From the NCBI GenBank assembly GCA_001777055.1, contig MFCX01000013.1:2276-32462 (forward strand): DNA of 30,187 bases. The letters are read 5' to 3'. Below are positions 15,241 through 24,099 of the stretch, piece after piece (within the stretch, counting starts at the first letter, position 1; every line of letters begins with the position of its first letter). Under the pieces are notes generated by a model. It was given only the letters and a program-made list of their open reading frames with translations, did not search any database and was not told the DNA's origin. Source of the stretch: Candidatus Daviesbacteria bacterium RIFCSPHIGHO2_02_FULL_39_12 (GTDB lineage: Bacteria > Patescibacteriota > Microgenomatia > Daviesbacterales > UBA10151). The translations under genes and the position numbers were made by a program.

Positions 15241-16065
15241 AAAAGTTTTCTAAATTCATTGGCAGATATAAAAAAGGAACAAAAAAATATTGAAATCAAT
15301 TTATTTAATCCGAAAATCAATGCAAACTTAATGGCAAAATTTGCCAAGGCGCAAAAAAGGCTTATGTTTTTAGATTACGACGGAACTTTGATTCCTTTTA
15401 AAGAAAAACCTTGGGAAGCAAGACCGTCAAAGCCGCTTTTGGAATTACTGCAAAAACTTACCTCAAATAAAAAGAATGAGGTGGTAATAATTAGCGGGCG
15501 GGATAAAGATACGTTAGGAAAATGGTTTGGCAAGTTGCCGATAAACCTGGTGGCTGAACATGGATTATTCATTAAAGAAAGATGGGCCGGCTGGAAAGTA
15601 GTTCACTTTCCAGCTACCGGATGGAAAAAAGAAGCTTTGCGGTTGCTTTCACTATATACGGATCAATTGCCGAAATCATTTATTGAAGAAAAAGAATATT
15701 CTCTTGCCTGGCATTACAGGTTGTCTGACCCTTTGCAAGCCACTGTCAAATCTAAAGAGTTAATGGATGATTTGGTCAATTTTACCGCCAGCAGGAATCT
15801 GCAAATCTTACATGGTAACAAGATAATTGAGATTAAAAGCGTTTATATCAATAAAGGGATTGCCGGCAGCAGATGGTTTGCTAAACAGGATTTTGATTTT
15901 ATTTTAGCTGTAGGAGATGACAGAACTGATGAGGATTTATTTTCTGCTTTGCCTGAACATGCTTATTCTATAAAAGTAGGTTCATTTATTTCTTCTGCCA
16001 GAATAAATATGGAAAGCTATAAGCAAGTACTAAAATTATTATCTAATCTGGTTAAAATTGCTTAG
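15205..16065 (+). CDS. otsB: Trehalose-6-phosphate phosphatase (remaining part of an OtsA-OtsB fusion)
   Basis: HAD-family phosphatase releasing trehalose from trehalose-6-phosphate. The motifs are complete: D57-Y-D59-GTL, S97 in IISGRD, K217, and GDDRTDED with D238/D239. The first ~55 residues are not a phosphatase domain. Residues 1-12 read as a piece of the OtsA middle and 13-50 as the linker preceding the phosphatase in fused OtsA-OtsB enzymes. The ORF is therefore the 3' part of a longer ancestral gene that lost its synthase. The phosphatase may still be made, from the ATG at 15205, 20 bases after the murI-remnant stop. Without OtsA here, a substrate source is not evident. The 3' end overlaps the convergent murC gene by 14 bases. 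Confidence 0.85.
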   Translation: MKKHIEEMISKIKSFLNSLADIKKEQKNIEINLFNPKINANLMAKFAKAQKRLMFLDYDGTLIPFKEKPWEARPSKPLLELLQKLTSNKKNEVVIISGRDKDTLGKWFGKLPINLVAEHGLFIKERWAGWKVVHFPATGWKKEALRLLSLYTDQLPKSFIEEKEYSLAWHYRLSDPLQATVKSKELMDDLVNFTASRNLQILHGNKIIEIKSVYINKGIAGSRWFAKQDFDFILAVGDDRTDEDLFSALPEHAYSIKVGSFISSARINMESYKQVLKLLSNLVKIA

Positions 16066-17323
16066 TGAGTTTCTTTGCCAATTTATCAATATCCCCTGCT
16101 CCCATAAAAAAGACAATATCTCCCCTCCTGATCTCTTTACCTAAAGTTTCTTTTAGCTCTTCCGGATTTTGATATCTTACATTACTTTTTTGTACAGATT
16201 GGGCCAGCTGCCAACTTTTAACCAACCCGGTATCTGTTTCCCTGCTCGGATAAATATCCAATAAAACAATTTGATCAACAGGAAGTTGTTTAAAAACTTT
16301 AACAAAATCATCAAATAAATATTTGGTTCTGGAAAACATATGGGGCTCAAAAAATAACCAAATAATTTTGTTGGGAAATTTGCTTCTTGCAGCTTCCATG
16401 GTAGTTTTAATTTCTGTAGGATGATGGCCAAAATCAGTAAAAACTTGGGCTTCTTTATAAAGGCCTACAAATTCAAACCTTCTGCCTATGCCGGAGTAAC
16501 TTTCCAAGCTTTTCCGGATAATAGAGGGATCGATATTTAATAACATTCCAACTTGGAATGCCGCTGAGGCGTTGGAGTGATTAAATAAACCGGGGACCTT
16601 TAATTTTAAGTTGTAGCGATGTCGTGAATAATTGAAACAGGTGACTCGACCCTGTATGGTCTTATCTGCTAAGTTGGCTACAAGCGCATCTTTGGTTTGC
16701 AGAAGAAATTTTTTGAAACTTTCTTTATAGGACTCGAAATCCTTAAAATATTCCGGATGGTCCATCTCTATGTTAGTGACTACAGTAATATTTGGATTTA
16801 AAGCCAAAAAGTTATCATTAAACTCATCAGCTTCTATAACAAAGTACTTGCCTTTACCAATGCGATAATTTGTTTTCCATTTTGGGACTATTGCCCCAAG
16901 CAATACTGTTGGATTTAATTTAGCATCCTCCAGTATTTGAGCAATCATAGCAGTGGTAGTGCTTTTGCCATGAGTGCCGCAAACTGCGATAACAAATTTA
17001 TCCTGAGTTAAGTAAAGGCCTGTAAATTGTTGCCAGGTCAAAACAGGGATGCCTTTTTGCTTGGCAGCCAAAACTTCCGGATTGTTTGAGTCTAAAGAAA
17101 AAACAGCAGGGGTAACGGCCAAGATATCTATGGGTTCAGAATGACAGTATAAATGATTTGTGTTATGCCCGGTAAATAATTGATCATCACGAAATGTTTT
17201 TGTGAATTCATTTAAAGGATGTAAATCGCAGCCTGTAATTTTAAATCCCTGAGACTCTGCAATCGCTGACGCTGCAGAAGTACCACTCCCCCCTATTCCC
17301 AAAAAATGAACCCTTTTTGCCAT
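16052..17323 (-). CDS. murC: UDP-N-acetylmuramate--L-alanine ligase
   Basis: First amino-acid-adding Mur ligase, attaching L-Ala to UDP-MurNAc. The N-terminal HFLGIGGSGTSA is the UDP-binding glycine loop, the P-loop is CGTHGKSTTTA (116-126), and VFTDFGHHPTEI is the MurC/Mpl C-terminal signature. At 423 residues it is shorter than E. coli MurC (491). Mpl is less likely in an organism without an outer-membrane recycling system. Residues 59-63 (YCHSE) sit in a short extra loop whose DNA, CTGTCATTCTGAAC on the coding strand, resembles the start of a common dispersed repeat. It follows gyrB by six bases, so it is cotranscribed with it. Confidence 0.93.
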   Translation of the reverse strand: MAKRVHFLGIGGSGTSAASAIAESQGFKITGCDLHPLNEFTKTFRDDQLFTGHNTNHLYCHSEPIDILAVTPAVFSLDSNNPEVLAAKQKGIPVLTWQQFTGLYLTQDKFVIAVCGTHGKSTTTAMIAQILEDAKLNPTVLLGAIVPKWKTNYRIGKGKYFVIEADEFNDNFLALNPNITVVTNIEMDHPEYFKDFESYKESFKKFLLQTKDALVANLADKTIQGRVTCFNYSRHRYNLKLKVPGLFNHSNASAAFQVGMLLNIDPSIIRKSLESYSGIGRRFEFVGLYKEAQVFTDFGHHPTEIKTTMEAARSKFPNKIIWLFFEPHMFSRTKYLFDDFVKVFKQLPVDQIVLLDIYPSRETDTGLVKSWQLAQSVQKSNVRYQNPEELKETLGKEIRRGDIVFFMGAGDIDKLAKKLTKQF

Positions 17324-17329
17324 AAAATA

Positions 17330-19303
17330 TTATATGTCTAAGATGGCTAGCTTGGCATGGGTTTGGATGAAACGTTTGCGGGGCGGGACTTCATCTCCCA
17401 TCAGCATGGTAAATACTTCATCAGCTGCCACTGCATCTTCTATAGTCACCTGCTTTAAAACTCTGTTTTCCGGATTCATAGTAGTTTCCCAAAGCTGGTC
17501 CGGATTCATTTCTCCCAAACCTTTATAACGCTGAATGATTAAACCAGGTGATTTTGTCATAATGACACTATCTTTACCAATCTTAAGAGTTTTCAGAATT
17601 TGATTTTTTTCCTCATCAGAATATGCATAGTTAATATCTTTGCCTTTTTGGACTTTATAAAGCGGCGGCTGAGCTATATATAGATAGCCTTTGGTGATAA
17701 CTTCCGGCAAATATCTGAAAAAGAATGTCAAAAGCAAGGTTCTGATGTGCTCTCCATCTACATCCGCATCAGTCATAATGATTATCCTGTGGTACCTGGT
17801 TTTTTCATAATTGACCGTATCCCCAATGCCTGTACCTAAAGCAATTACCAAAGCCCTGATTTCTTCAAACTCCAATACCTTATCTAAGCGCGCTCTTTCT
17901 GTATTTAAAATTTTTCCCCTAAGCGGCAAAATAGCCTGGAATTTTCTATCTCTGCCTTGCTTGGCACTACCGCCTGCTGAATCTCCTTCCACAATATAAA
18001 GCTCAGAATTTGCAGGGTCTCTTTCCTGACAATCAGCTAACTTTCCCGGCAGAGTCATGCCTTCTAAAGCCCCTTTTCTGATAACTGCATCTTTGGCTGC
18101 CCTGGCTGCTGCCCTGGCCCTTGCTGCCAGTAATACTTTTTCCAGAATTACCCGGCCGTCTTGAGGATTTTCTTCAAAAAATACCTCCAGTCCTTCCTTG
18201 ACTGCTTGGGCAACAATTGGTTGGAGTTCGGCATTTCCTAATTTTTCTTTTGTTTGGGATTCAAACTGAATTTTATCCGAGTCCATCTTAATGGATACAA
18301 CAGCAGTTAATCCTTCTTTCATGTCCTCGCCGGTTAAGTTTTCATCCTTTTCCTTTAAGGCTTCGGTTTTTCTGGCGTAATCGTTGATAGCCCGGGTTAA
18401 AGCGATCCTAAAACCTGTTAAATGAGTGCCACCCTCTGTAGTTGGTACTACATTGGCAAAACTTTCCACATTTTCAGCAAAGCTGTCATTGTATTGAATG
18501 GCCACTTCTACATCTACCTCCTCTATCATTCTATGGATTAAAATAGGCTCAGGATGAATTAAGGCCTTATTTCTATTTAAGTGTTTTATTAAAGTAGCCA
18601 AACCTGATTGGAAATAAAAATGACGTTGCTCTCCGCTCCTTTCATCATAGAGATGAAAAAATATTCCAGCTACCAAATATGCTACCTGTTTGAGCTGTTT
18701 TTCCAGCCTTTCAAATTCCACGGTGACAGCGGAAAAAACCGTTTTGTCCGCCAAGAAAGTAATTTTGGTGCCGTTTTGAACTTTCCAGTTGAAACCGGTT
18801 TTAAAAGGCAGCTCGCCATTTTTGGGAATTGGGGCAACTTTAGCTTTGGCTTTACCCTGTTTATATTCCTGAAAATATTCCTTGCCATCTCTTCTTACTT
18901 CGGCCCGAACATACTCGGATAAGGCATTTACAGCGGATACCCCTACACCATGCAGGCCCGTTGAAACTTTATAACCTCCTTCTCCAAATTTACCTCCGGC
19001 ATGGAGAGTTGTCATAATAACCTCAAGTGCCGAGACTCCGACTTTAGGGTGAATTTCTATCGGGATTCCTCTGCCATTATCTGCTACTGTGACATAATCG
19101 TCTTTATGTAAAACAACCCAAACATCTTTTGCATAACCTGCCAAAGCTTCGTCAATTGAATTATCAACTACCTCTTTGACCAGATGGTGTAATCCCCGTA
19201 CATCGGTTGAGCCGATATACATACCAGGACGTTTGCGGACCGGCTCCAAACCTTCTAATACCTGAATTTGTTCTGCGGAATATTTAGCGGATTGTTTAGG
19301 CAT
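17330..19303 (-). CDS. gyrB: DNA gyrase subunit B
   Basis: ATPase subunit of gyrase, partner of the GyrA encoded about 10 kb away. The GHKL ATPase domain shows VVDNSIDEALAG, DNGRGIP and STGLHGVGVSAVNAL. The transducer domain follows, then the TOPRIM domain with VEGDSAGGSAKQGRDR and MTDADVDGEHI, and the C-terminal QRYKGLGEMNPDQLWETTM. The length of 657 fits the short GyrB form without the proteobacterial insertion. The ATG at 19303 has AGGAGG eight bases upstream, but that site lies inside a strong hairpin (19309-19325). It is preceded by holB and followed by murC on the same strand. Confidence 0.96.
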   Translation of the reverse strand: MPKQSAKYSAEQIQVLEGLEPVRKRPGMYIGSTDVRGLHHLVKEVVDNSIDEALAGYAKDVWVVLHKDDYVTVADNGRGIPIEIHPKVGVSALEVIMTTLHAGGKFGEGGYKVSTGLHGVGVSAVNALSEYVRAEVRRDGKEYFQEYKQGKAKAKVAPIPKNGELPFKTGFNWKVQNGTKITFLADKTVFSAVTVEFERLEKQLKQVAYLVAGIFFHLYDERSGEQRHFYFQSGLATLIKHLNRNKALIHPEPILIHRMIEEVDVEVAIQYNDSFAENVESFANVVPTTEGGTHLTGFRIALTRAINDYARKTEALKEKDENLTGEDMKEGLTAVVSIKMDSDKIQFESQTKEKLGNAELQPIVAQAVKEGLEVFFEENPQDGRVILEKVLLAARARAAARAAKDAVIRKGALEGMTLPGKLADCQERDPANSELYIVEGDSAGGSAKQGRDRKFQAILPLRGKILNTERARLDKVLEFEEIRALVIALGTGIGDTVNYEKTRYHRIIIMTDADVDGEHIRTLLLTFFFRYLPEVITKGYLYIAQPPLYKVQKGKDINYAYSDEEKNQILKTLKIGKDSVIMTKSPGLIIQRYKGLGEMNPDQLWETTMNPENRVLKQVTIEDAVAADEVFTMLMGDEVPPRKRFIQTHAKLAILDI

Positions 19304-19308
19304 ACAAA

Positions 19309-19325
19309 TAGCCTCCTCGAGGCTA
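19309..19325 (-). promoter_or_regulatory. Hairpin covering the gyrB ribosome-binding site
   Basis: On the minus strand TAGCCTC-GAG-GAGGCTA forms a perfect seven-pair stem. The gyrB Shine-Dalgarno sequence AGGAGG lies in the loop and 3' arm and pairs with CCTC of the 5' arm, so translation initiation should depend on opening this stem. Confidence 0.6.
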
Positions 19326-19338
19326 AATATAGTTTAAC

Positions 19339-19366
19339 AGTTTAAGTAACTAGAGTCTAGAGTCAA
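19339..19366 (-). promoter_or_regulatory. Possible gyrB promoter inside the repeat
   Basis: Minus strand: TTGACT (19366-19361), 16-base spacer, TAAACT (19344-19339). The -35 lies within the CTAGAGTC-type repeat. The leader would be about 28 bases and carry the hairpin. Confidence 0.35.
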
Positions 19367-19414
19367 GTGTAGGAAAACAATAACTAGACTCTTGACTCTA
19401 GCGACCAGACTCTA
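19349..19414. repeat. CTAGAGTC-type repeat at the holB-gyrB junction
   Basis: Second copy of the gyrA-internal repeat, in opposite orientation. 19384-19405 matches 7188-7209 (reverse complement) at 21 of 22 bases, and GAGTCAAGTG at 19360-19369 matches the second block. It overlaps the end of holB: its last codons (VESGR) and stop lie within the repeat. Confidence 0.75.
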
Positions 19415-20057
19415 CTTTCGGCATAACCAGCATCAGATATTCTAAAATTGTCCTGATGTTGACGTTTTGAGCAGTCCATTCCTCTGCCTGTAAAACTTCT
19501 TTTAAAAAATTAATATAATCCGTATTTCCGATGTGGGACGGTAGATTGTCGCGAAAGAATTTAATTAAATAATGGAAAAAATCCGCCCTCTCTTTTAAGT
19601 TGGCAATGTATTCGAAACGTTCTTCAAAAGTGTCTTCCAGCAGTTTATGTAAGTCTTCTTCAAATTTACTATGATATACTAGAGTATTATAGTTTTCGGC
19701 AATTTTGGTTACCTGGCAGCGCGAAAGAATGGTAGGTAGAAATGAGTGTTCGGAAGAAGCTGCCAAAATTAATAAAGAGTTTGGTGTCAGTTCTTCGATC
19801 GTCTTAAGCAGGGCATTTTGAGCTTCAGCCGTTAAGCCGGAAGCTTCTTCTAACACCGCTGCTCTGCCTTTTGCCTGAAACGGTTTTAGCAAAAAGTGCG
19901 CTTTAATTTGCCTGGCCTGTTCTATGCCCAACTTACTGTCTTTAGGAAACAAAAGTAAATCAGGATGGGGAAATTTAGCGCCAAACCGGCTCAAAATTGT
20001 CTTTATTTCCTCTGCTCTTTTGTCCGGCGACGGCGAAATCAAAACCCTTGCAATCAT
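19398..20057 (-). CDS. holB: DNA polymerase III delta' subunit-like clamp-loader protein
   Basis: A 219-residue clamp-loader component that helps open the sliding clamp at the replication fork. It keeps GIEQARQIKAHFLLKPFQAKGRAAVLEEA and QNALLKTIEE, plus the sensor-1/arginine-finger region ILAASSEHSFLPTILSRCQ (SRC motif). The Walker A P-loop is absent, as usual for delta'. It is shorter than E. coli HolB (334), the C-terminal collar domain being reduced. The 3' end runs into the CTAGAGTC-type repeat, which supplies the final residues and stop. It is divergent from pilB with only 25 bases between start codons and precedes gyrB-murC on the same strand. Confidence 0.85.
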   Translation of the reverse strand: MIARVLISPSPDKRAEEIKTILSRFGAKFPHPDLLLFPKDSKLGIEQARQIKAHFLLKPFQAKGRAAVLEEASGLTAEAQNALLKTIEELTPNSLLILAASSEHSFLPTILSRCQVTKIAENYNTLVYHSKFEEDLHKLLEDTFEERFEYIANLKERADFFHYLIKFFRDNLPSHIGNTDYINFLKEVLQAEEWTAQNVNIRTILEYLMLVMPKVESGR

Positions 20058-20076
20058 AGGAAGATTTTAACATAAT
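20048..20076 (+). promoter_or_regulatory. pilB operon promoter, leaderless
   Basis: TTGCAA (20048-20053), 17-base spacer, CATAAT (20071-20076). The ATG of pilB is six bases after the -10, so the message should begin at or next to the start codon. The -35 lies inside the 5' end of the divergent holB. Confidence 0.6.
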
Positions 20077-20082
20077 GAATAT

Positions 20083-21765
20083 ATGCCCATTGAAGAGATC
20101 CTGTTTAAGCAAGGCTTGCTTACCTCTGACCAGTTGGCCGCGATTAAATTAGAAAGTATTAACTCCGGCCAAAGCGTGGAGAGTCTTCTTTTACAGCATA
20201 ATCTGATTCCTTTAGATAAGATTACCCAGGCTAAGGCTCAAATTTTAAGCGTTCCCTTTGTTAAAGTTGAAGATAAGGCTATAGCAGCTGATATCTTAAA
20301 TCTTATTCCCGAGCCGGCAGCCCGCCGCTATAAAATTATTCCGTTTGAAAAATCCAACGGCGAGTTGTTAGTGGCAATGGTAGATCCGCTGGATATCCAA
20401 ATTATTCAGTTTATTGAAAAAAGAAGCGGCATGCGGGTCAAGCCTTTTTTGGCGCTTGAGAGCGATATTTTGAAAGCAATCAGCGACCAATATGCCCAGA
20501 ATTTAACTACGGATGTTACCTCAGCTTTAAAAGAAGTTCAGTCTGTTGAACCCGCTAAGGAGCAGTCAGAGGGGTTGGAAGTTATACGGGAGGCGCCGGT
20601 TACCAATATAGTAAACCAACTGCTGGAGTATGCTGTTAAAGCCAGGGCATCGGATATCCATATTGAGCCGGAAGAAGACAGAATCAGGATCAGATACAGA
20701 ATTGACGGGATTTTACAGGAGAAGATACTTCTGCCCAGAGGGGTGCATGGAGCATTAGTCTCCAGAATTAAAATATTAGCTGTTTTAAAAATAGATGAAA
20801 AACGGCTGCCCCAGGATGGGCGTTTCACTTTCACCTATGATTCTCACGAAGTTGATCTTCGTATTTCCGTCATCCCGACCGTTTTCGGAGAGAAAGTAGT
20901 GATGCGGCTTTTGCCTAAATCTACAGTTGCTCCTACTCTGCTGGAGCTGGGACTGCGGGGTACGTCTTTCAAAGCTTTGGAAGGGCAACTGTTAAGAACT
21001 CACGGTATTATCCTGCTTTGCGGTCCGACAGGCAGTGGTAAGACTACTACTTTATATTCAATTTTGACTAAAGTGTCTACCACTAAGGTAAATGTTGTTA
21101 CCGTCGAAGATCCGGTCGAATATCAAATTTCGGGAGTAAACCAGGTACAGGTTAATCCGGGCGTAGGCCTCACTTTTGCTTCAGCTTTGAGAAGTTTCCT
21201 AAGGCAGGATCCTAATATAATTATGGTAGGTGAAGTGCGGGATACTGAGACCGCTGAGTTAGCAATTCAGGCAGCCTTAACCGGCCACCAGGTTTTTTCC
21301 ACCGTTCATACCAATTCTGCATCCGGCGCTGCCCCGAGGCTTTTGGATATGGGCGTAGAACCGTTTTTGCTGACATCAGCTTTGAATACTACGGTAGGAC
21401 AAAGGGTGGTGAGAAAAACTTGTCCGCACTGCAAAATACAATTCAGTCCCCCGCCTGAGGTACTGGAAGGGATTAAACAAGTTTTGGGAAAGATTATTTC
21501 TTCACAGTCCGGCATTTCTAAATTCTATAAAGGCACAGGCTGCAATTTTTGCAACCATACCGGTTATTTGGGAAGAATTGGTATTTTTGAAGTTTTAGTG
21601 ATAACTGATCAGATTAACAAATTAATTTTGGAACATGCCTCATCCAACGCTATAGAAAAGGTAGCTGCCGAAAGCGGCATGATTACTATGAAGCAGGATG
21701 GCTATTTAAAAGTATTGGAGGGGGTAACAACTTTGGAAGAAGTGCTTAGAGTCGCCCAGGATTAA
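20083..21765 (+). CDS. pilB: Type IV pilus assembly ATPase PilB (GspE family)
   Basis: Cytoplasmic hexameric motor that powers pilus extension. An N-terminal MshEN/GspE-N domain (about 1-140) precedes the ATPase: ASDIHIEPEEDRIRIRYRIDG (188-209), Walker A GPTGSGKT (314-321), the Asp box VEDPVEY (341-347), Walker B IIMVGEVRD (379-387) and His box TGHQVFSTVHTNSA (400-413). A tetracysteine zinc site (C447, C450, C487, C490) is typical of extension ATPases and absent from PilT. First gene of the pilB-pilT-pilC set, starting without a Shine-Dalgarno sequence. Confidence 0.96.
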   Translation: MPIEEILFKQGLLTSDQLAAIKLESINSGQSVESLLLQHNLIPLDKITQAKAQILSVPFVKVEDKAIAADILNLIPEPAARRYKIIPFEKSNGELLVAMVDPLDIQIIQFIEKRSGMRVKPFLALESDILKAISDQYAQNLTTDVTSALKEVQSVEPAKEQSEGLEVIREAPVTNIVNQLLEYAVKARASDIHIEPEEDRIRIRYRIDGILQEKILLPRGVHGALVSRIKILAVLKIDEKRLPQDGRFTFTYDSHEVDLRISVIPTVFGEKVVMRLLPKSTVAPTLLELGLRGTSFKALEGQLLRTHGIILLCGPTGSGKTTTLYSILTKVSTTKVNVVTVEDPVEYQISGVNQVQVNPGVGLTFASALRSFLRQDPNIIMVGEVRDTETAELAIQAALTGHQVFSTVHTNSASGAAPRLLDMGVEPFLLTSALNTTVGQRVVRKTCPHCKIQFSPPPEVLEGIKQVLGKIISSQSGISKFYKGTGCNFCNHTGYLGRIGIFEVLVITDQINKLILEHASSNAIEKVAAESGMITMKQDGYLKVLEGVTTLEEVLRVAQD

Positions 21766-21769
21766 GTTT

Positions 21770-22822
21770 ATGAATATACATCAGCTTTTGGATTTAACAA
21801 TTCAACGGAACGGTTCCGACTTACACTTATCAGTAGGTTTTCCTCCTGTGATCAGAATACACGGAGAATTATTTGTTGTTCCGGGCAGCGAGGCAGTCAC
21901 CCCTGAACAAATGAACGGATTTTTGCTGTCTGTTTTAAACAGCCAGCAAAAAGATATTTTTACCCAAAATCTGGAGTTGGATTTTTCATTGGAGCTGCCA
22001 AATAAAGGCAGGTTTAGGGTCAATGTTTTTAAGCAAAAAGGCCATCCGGCCATTGCCATGCGGCTGATACCGGTAGTCATCCCGCCTTTTTCAAGTTTGG
22101 GTTTCCCCAAGGTTGTCCAAAAAATTCCGGAGTTAAAACAAGGTTTTATTCTGGTGACAGGGCCGACCGGCCATGGTAAATCCACTACTTTGGCCTCATT
22201 TATCAATCAGATAAATCAAAGCCGCGCCGAGCATATCTTAACAATTGAAGATCCGATTGAATATATATATCCTCCCGGTAAATCTCTGATAGACCAAAGA
22301 GAAATGTTTTTGGATACTAAATCCTGGGGTAATGCTTTAAAAGCGTCTTTGAGAGAAGATCCGAATGTGGTATTGATTGGTGAAATGAGGGATCTGGAGA
22401 CAATTTTATCGACAATGACCATAGCCGAAACCGGGCATCTGGTTTTTGCCACCCTGCATACTAATTCTGCGGCTCAATCCATTGACAGGATTATTGATGT
22501 ATTTCCCGAAGTTCAGCAACCTCAGATCAGGCTGCAGCTGGCAGCAACTTTAGAGGCTGTTTTATCTTTGCGCCTGATTCCCACAATTGCCCCGGGGCGG
22601 GTTTTGGCAAGCGAGGTTTTGTTTGCTAATCCGGCTATTAAAAATATTATCCGCGAAGGTAAAACTTATATGATTGACAATGTTATTGAAACATCGGCTG
22701 AAATGGGGATGCAGATTCTGGAAAGTTCACTGGCCAATCTGGTTAAATCGGGTAAAATTGCGCCTGAAATGGCTCAAAGGTTTGCTTTGCGTCCGGGACT
22801 GCTCAGTAAATTACTCAGGTGA
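21770..22822 (+). CDS. pilT: Type IV pilus retraction ATPase PilT
   Basis: Motor that depolymerises the pilus for twitching or DNA uptake. It has the short PilT N-terminal domain (SDLHLSVGFPPVIRI, 16-30), Walker A GPTGHGKST (131-139, with His where Ser is common), the Asp box IEDPIEYIYP (159-168), Walker B VVLIGEMRD (200-208) and TGHLVFATLHTNSA (221-234). The C-terminal AIKNIIREGK (289-298) corresponds to PilT's AIRNLIRE retraction motif. No zinc tetracysteine. It begins four bases after the pilB stop. Confidence 0.94.
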   Translation: MNIHQLLDLTIQRNGSDLHLSVGFPPVIRIHGELFVVPGSEAVTPEQMNGFLLSVLNSQQKDIFTQNLELDFSLELPNKGRFRVNVFKQKGHPAIAMRLIPVVIPPFSSLGFPKVVQKIPELKQGFILVTGPTGHGKSTTLASFINQINQSRAEHILTIEDPIEYIYPPGKSLIDQREMFLDTKSWGNALKASLREDPNVVLIGEMRDLETILSTMTIAETGHLVFATLHTNSAAQSIDRIIDVFPEVQQPQIRLQLAATLEAVLSLRLIPTIAPGRVLASEVLFANPAIKNIIREGKTYMIDNVIETSAEMGMQILESSLANLVKSGKIAPEMAQRFALRPGLLSKLLR

Positions 22823-22827
22823 ATTAA

Positions 22828-24027
22828 ATGGAATTTATCTATAAAGCAAAGGATGTGCAGAATTCATATCATGAAGGTAACATTCAGTCTGCCGATGCTC
22901 ATTCGGCAGCTATGGTGTTGCGGAAAAAAGGGTTGATTGTTATTTCACTCTCGTCCAAGGAATCTCCCGGCAATAATTTCTTCAGCAAATTTTTGTCGAG
23001 GGTTAATTTTACAGAGCTGGTGATTACCACAAGACAACTTGCTACCATGGTTTCAAGCGGCCTGGTTTTATCCGATGCCATAGATGTTTTAGAAGAGCAG
23101 CAAACCAATCAAACTTTAAAGAAGGCTCTGGCAGGCATATCTTCAGATATTAAAGGCGGATTGACTTTGGCTCAGGCTTTAGGCAAATATCCCGATATAT
23201 TCCCCCGCCTCTATGTTAATCTGGTCAAAGCAGGTGAAGCTTCCGGCCAGCTGGATAAGGTTTTGCTGCAGATGGCAGACGGATTGGAAAAAGACCGGGA
23301 ATTTAAAGCAAAAGTTAAAGGCGCAATGATATACCCGATTGTAGTTTTGAGCATGATGATGGTGGTTATTATCATCATGATGGTCTTTGTCATTCCTAAG
23401 CTAACCTCCCTATATCAGCAATCAACTATTGAATTACCTCTGCCAACTAAAATTTTAATCGGCAGTTCCAATTTATTTATTAATTTCTGGTGGATAGGTT
23501 TGATTTTACTGATTTGCGGAGCTGCCGGTATTACCAGATGGAAAAAAACGCCTGAGGGTAATATGTTTTTGGACCGTCTGATTTTAAGACTGCCTGTTAT
23601 AGGCAGAATTGTGACGAATGTGACGCTGACAAATTTTAACAGGACTTTCGGATTGCTTACTACAGCCGGTATTCCCATACTTGAGTCAATCGGTATAGTT
23701 GCTGATGTGATGGATAATGCGGTATATAAAACAGCTCTAAAAGAAGCTTATTCGGGGGTGGAAAAAGGATTGCCGCTTTCTAATCTTCTAACCCTGGCTG
23801 TTTTTCCGAAAATTGTCAGCCAAATGATTAGAGTCGGCGAGGAAACAGGTAAAGTAGATGAGATTTTTTTTAAGCTGGCTGATTATTTTGAGTCAGAATC
23901 CGATCATCTGGTTAAAAATTTAACTGTAGCCATAGAGCCGATTGTGCTTATCATTTTAGGCATAGGCGTGGCATTTTTGGTAATCTCCATTATTTTGCCA
24001 ATCTATAAGTTGACTACTTCCTTTTAA
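22828..24027 (+). CDS. pilC: Type IV pilus inner-membrane platform protein PilC
   Basis: Polytopic T2SF-family protein on which PilB and PilT act. Two T2SF domains are visible: the first about 60-185 (ELVITTRQLATMVSSGLVLSDAIDVLEEQ ... LVKAGEASGQLDKVL), the second about 260-390 (NFNRTFGLLTTAGIPILESI ... MIRVGEETGKVDEIF). Membrane helices lie near 165-190, 212-235 and 370-395. The paired motifs VKAGEASGQLD and IRVGEETGKVD are diagnostic. It starts five bases after pilT. Confidence 0.95.
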   Translation: MEFIYKAKDVQNSYHEGNIQSADAHSAAMVLRKKGLIVISLSSKESPGNNFFSKFLSRVNFTELVITTRQLATMVSSGLVLSDAIDVLEEQQTNQTLKKALAGISSDIKGGLTLAQALGKYPDIFPRLYVNLVKAGEASGQLDKVLLQMADGLEKDREFKAKVKGAMIYPIVVLSMMMVVIIIMMVFVIPKLTSLYQQSTIELPLPTKILIGSSNLFINFWWIGLILLICGAAGITRWKKTPEGNMFLDRLILRLPVIGRIVTNVTLTNFNRTFGLLTTAGIPILESIGIVADVMDNAVYKTALKEAYSGVEKGLPLSNLLTLAVFPKIVSQMIRVGEETGKVDEIFFKLADYFESESDHLVKNLTVAIEPIVLIILGIGVAFLVISIILPIYKLTTSF

Positions 24028-24036
24028 ATCTGGCTC

Positions 24037-24067
24037 TTGACTAAGCCGGATAGTTTATGTCTACAAT
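24037..24067 (+). promoter_or_regulatory. Major pilin promoter
   Basis: TTGACT (24037-24042) and TACAAT (24062-24067), with a long 19-base spacer. It would let the pilin be made at a higher level than the assembly genes upstream. Confidence 0.45.
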
Positions 24068-24081
24068 GGATTAACAAGTGA

Positions 24082-24091
24082 AGGGAGGTGA
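24082..24091 (+). promoter_or_regulatory. Strong Shine-Dalgarno sequence deciding the pilin start
   Basis: AGGGAGGTGA is close to a full anti-SD complement. The GTG at 24088 lies inside it and so cannot be the start; the in-frame TTG at 24100, eight bases beyond it, can. Confidence 0.6.
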
Positions 24092-24099
24092 AAAAAACT

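Noticed and set aside
15120..15347. Minus-strand open frame of 75 residues across the murI/otsA scar.
   Set aside because: It runs antisense to recognisable MurI, OtsA and OtsB coding sequence and shows no family features.
17135..17149. YCHSE in MurC as an inserted copy of the GTCATTCTGA-type repeat.
   Set aside because: Only about 14 bases match and the extra loop is five residues; too short to separate from chance, so noted only under murC.
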